From Oscillospiraceae bacterium (GTDB lineage Bacteria > Bacillota > Clostridia > Oscillospirales > Oscillospiraceae): a stretch of 5,416 nt of DNA. Positions 4,207-5,416 of this stretch are shown here, piece by piece. The DNA lies in NCBI GenBank assembly GCA_020025345.1, contig JAHHSH010000086.1, positions 1 through 5,416 of the forward strand, written 5' to 3'. The translations under genes were made by a program, and so were the position numbers. Within the stretch, counting starts at the first letter, position 1; each line of letters opens with the position of its first letter. Under the pieces are notes generated by a model, which saw only the letters and a list, made by a program, of their open reading frames with translations, was not told the DNA's origin and made no database searches.

Positions 4207-5416
4207 ATGTCTACTATCATTACCAAAAGACAGTTCCCCAACTATCGCAAGTACACCATGGATCTGGCCGGCCGTCCTTTGACGCTGGAGGTGGGCAAGC
4301 TGGCTGAGCTGGCTAACGCCGCCGTCATGGTCACCTACGGTGAGACCTGCGTGCTGTGCGCTGTCACCGCTTCCGCCCGTCCCCGCGACGGCATCGACTT
4401 CTTCCCCCTCAGCGTTGACTTCGAGGAGAAGATGTACTCCGTGGGCCGCATCCCCGGCAGCTTCAACCGCCGCGAGGGTCGCCCCGGCGAGAAGGGCATC
4501 CTGACCAGCCGTGTCATCGACCGCCCCATCCGTCCCCTGTTCCCCCACGATTTCCGCAATGACGTGTCCGTGATGTGCACCGTCATGAGCGTTGACCACG
4601 ACTGCTCCCCCGAGATCTGCGGCCTGATCGGTACTTCCGCAGCGCTGGCTATCTCCGACATTCCCTGGAACGGCCCTGTCGGCGCCGTGAAGATGGGTCT
4701 GGTGGACGGCAAGCTGGTCATCAATCCCGATTCCGAGATGCGCAAGGTCAGCGATCTGGACGTGACCGTGGTCTCCACCGGCAAGAAGGTTGTTATGATC
4801 GAGGCCGGTGCCAACGAAGTGCCCAACGACGTGATGTTCGAGGCCATCAAGACCGCACACGAGGAGAACCAGAAGCAGATTGCCCTCATCAACCAGATGG
4901 TCAGCGAGATCGGCAAGGAGAAGTTCGACTATCCCCACGCCGATTTCGACGAGGAGCTGTTCAACAAGATCGTCGAGGCTACCATGGACGACGCCAAGGC
5001 TGCCATGGACACCGACGACAAGAACGTCCGCGAGGCTCGCTGGAACCAGCTCATCGAGAAGTGGCATGACCTCTTCCTGGAGGACTATCCCGAGATGGAT
5101 CAGTATCTGGATGAGATCACCTATAAGTTCCAGAAGAAGATCGTGAAGGCTTGGCTGCTGGAAGGCCACCGTGTGGACGGCCGCGCCAAGAACGAGATCC
5201 GTCCTCTGGCTGCCGAAGTGGGTCTGCTGCCCCGCGCTCACGGTTCCGGCCTGTTCACCCGTGGTCAGACCCAGGTGCTCAGCGTCGCTACCCTGGATAC
5301 CCTGTCCGCCAACCAGAAGCTGGACACCATCTGGGAAGAGACCGAGAAGCGCTATATGCACCACTACAACTTCCCCGGCTACTCCGTCGGCGAGGCAAAG
5401 CCCGCCCGCAGCCCCG
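4207..5416 (+). CDS. pnp: Polynucleotide phosphorylase (PNPase), N-terminal 403 residues, partial
   Basis: PNPase degrades RNA from the 3' end using phosphate and releases nucleoside diphosphates. It works as a homotrimer in the cytosol, often with RNase E/Y-type degradosomes. The frame is open from the ATG to the window end. The first RNase PH-like core spans about residues 10-145 and includes GRIPGSFNRREGRPGEKG (80-97) and SRVIDRPIRPLFP (101-113). Residues 86-89 are FNRR, at the place of the E. coli FFRR RNA-clamp loop. The helical linker covers about 240-318. The second core begins at GHRVDGR (320-326), with LPRAHGSGLFTRGQTQVL (341-358) and HHYNFPGYSVGEA (385-397). The catalytic residues late in the second core and the C-terminal KH and S1 domains lie beyond the edge; full-length PNPases have about 700 residues. 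AAGGAG (4193-4198) is eight bases before the ATG. It follows rpsO, the conserved bacterial order. Confidence 0.98.
   Translation, partial: MSTIITKRQFPNYRKYTMDLAGRPLTLEVGKLAELANAAVMVTYGETCVLCAVTASARPRDGIDFFPLSVDFEEKMYSVGRIPGSFNRREGRPGEKGILTSRVIDRPIRPLFPHDFRNDVSVMCTVMSVDHDCSPEICGLIGTSAALAISDIPWNGPVGAVKMGLVDGKLVINPDSEMRKVSDLDVTVVSTGKKVVMIEAGANEVPNDVMFEAIKTAHEENQKQIALINQMVSEIGKEKFDYPHADFDEELFNKIVEATMDDAKAAMDTDDKNVREARWNQLIEKWHDLFLEDYPEMDQYLDEITYKFQKKIVKAWLLEGHRVDGRAKNEIRPLAAEVGLLPRAHGSGLFTRGQTQVLSVATLDTLSANQKLDTIWEETEKRYMHHYNFPGYSVGEAKPARSP

Noticed and set aside
4147..5364. 405-residue minus-strand open frame opposite pnp
   Set aside because: It is antisense to PNPase. Its Leu, Val, Gly, His and Asp repetitive composition mirrors the PNPase codon pattern, and no ribosome binding site or domain is evident.

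Overview
The window looks like chromosomal DNA from a GC-rich Firmicute of the class Clostridia, plausibly a gut Oscillospiraceae or Ruminococcaceae relative. This rests on the GntR/ABC gene pair, the S15 and PNPase protein sequences, the strong AGGAGG-type ribosome binding sites and the C/G-ending codons. The taxonomic call is inference from sequence style, not from a search.

Left half (about 1-3225), all on the minus strand: a compact operon. Transcribed from right to left, it holds a consensus promoter with a perfect inverted-repeat operator, a short YtrA-type GntR repressor (GTG start at 3151), an ABC ATPase (start at 2792, overlapping the repressor stop by one base) and a nine-helix ABC-2-type permease with a large C-terminal domain (start at 1918, inside the end of the ATPase gene). 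Last comes the first 14 codons of a fourth gene whose product begins with a signal peptide; the window edge cuts it off. The repressor probably shuts off its own operon until an envelope stress or an antibiotic relieves it, as for the Bacillus subtilis ytr operon.

Right half (about 3226-5416), all on the plus strand: a 62-residue monocluster ferredoxin gene followed by a long imperfect hairpin, then rpsO (ribosomal protein S15) with its own extended -10 promoter and a foldable leader, then a clear intrinsic terminator, and finally the 5' part of pnp (polynucleotide phosphorylase), which runs off the window. The rpsO-pnp order is widely conserved in bacteria. Both genes have leaders with inverted repeats that suit autoregulation at the RNA level.

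I see no mobile element, CRISPR array, tRNA or rRNA. Gene content is mostly ordinary. The items most worth a second look are non-coding: the GntR operator sitting at the promoter start site, the long stem in front of pnp, and the rpsO leader fold. I found no convincing evidence of a wholly undescribed system.
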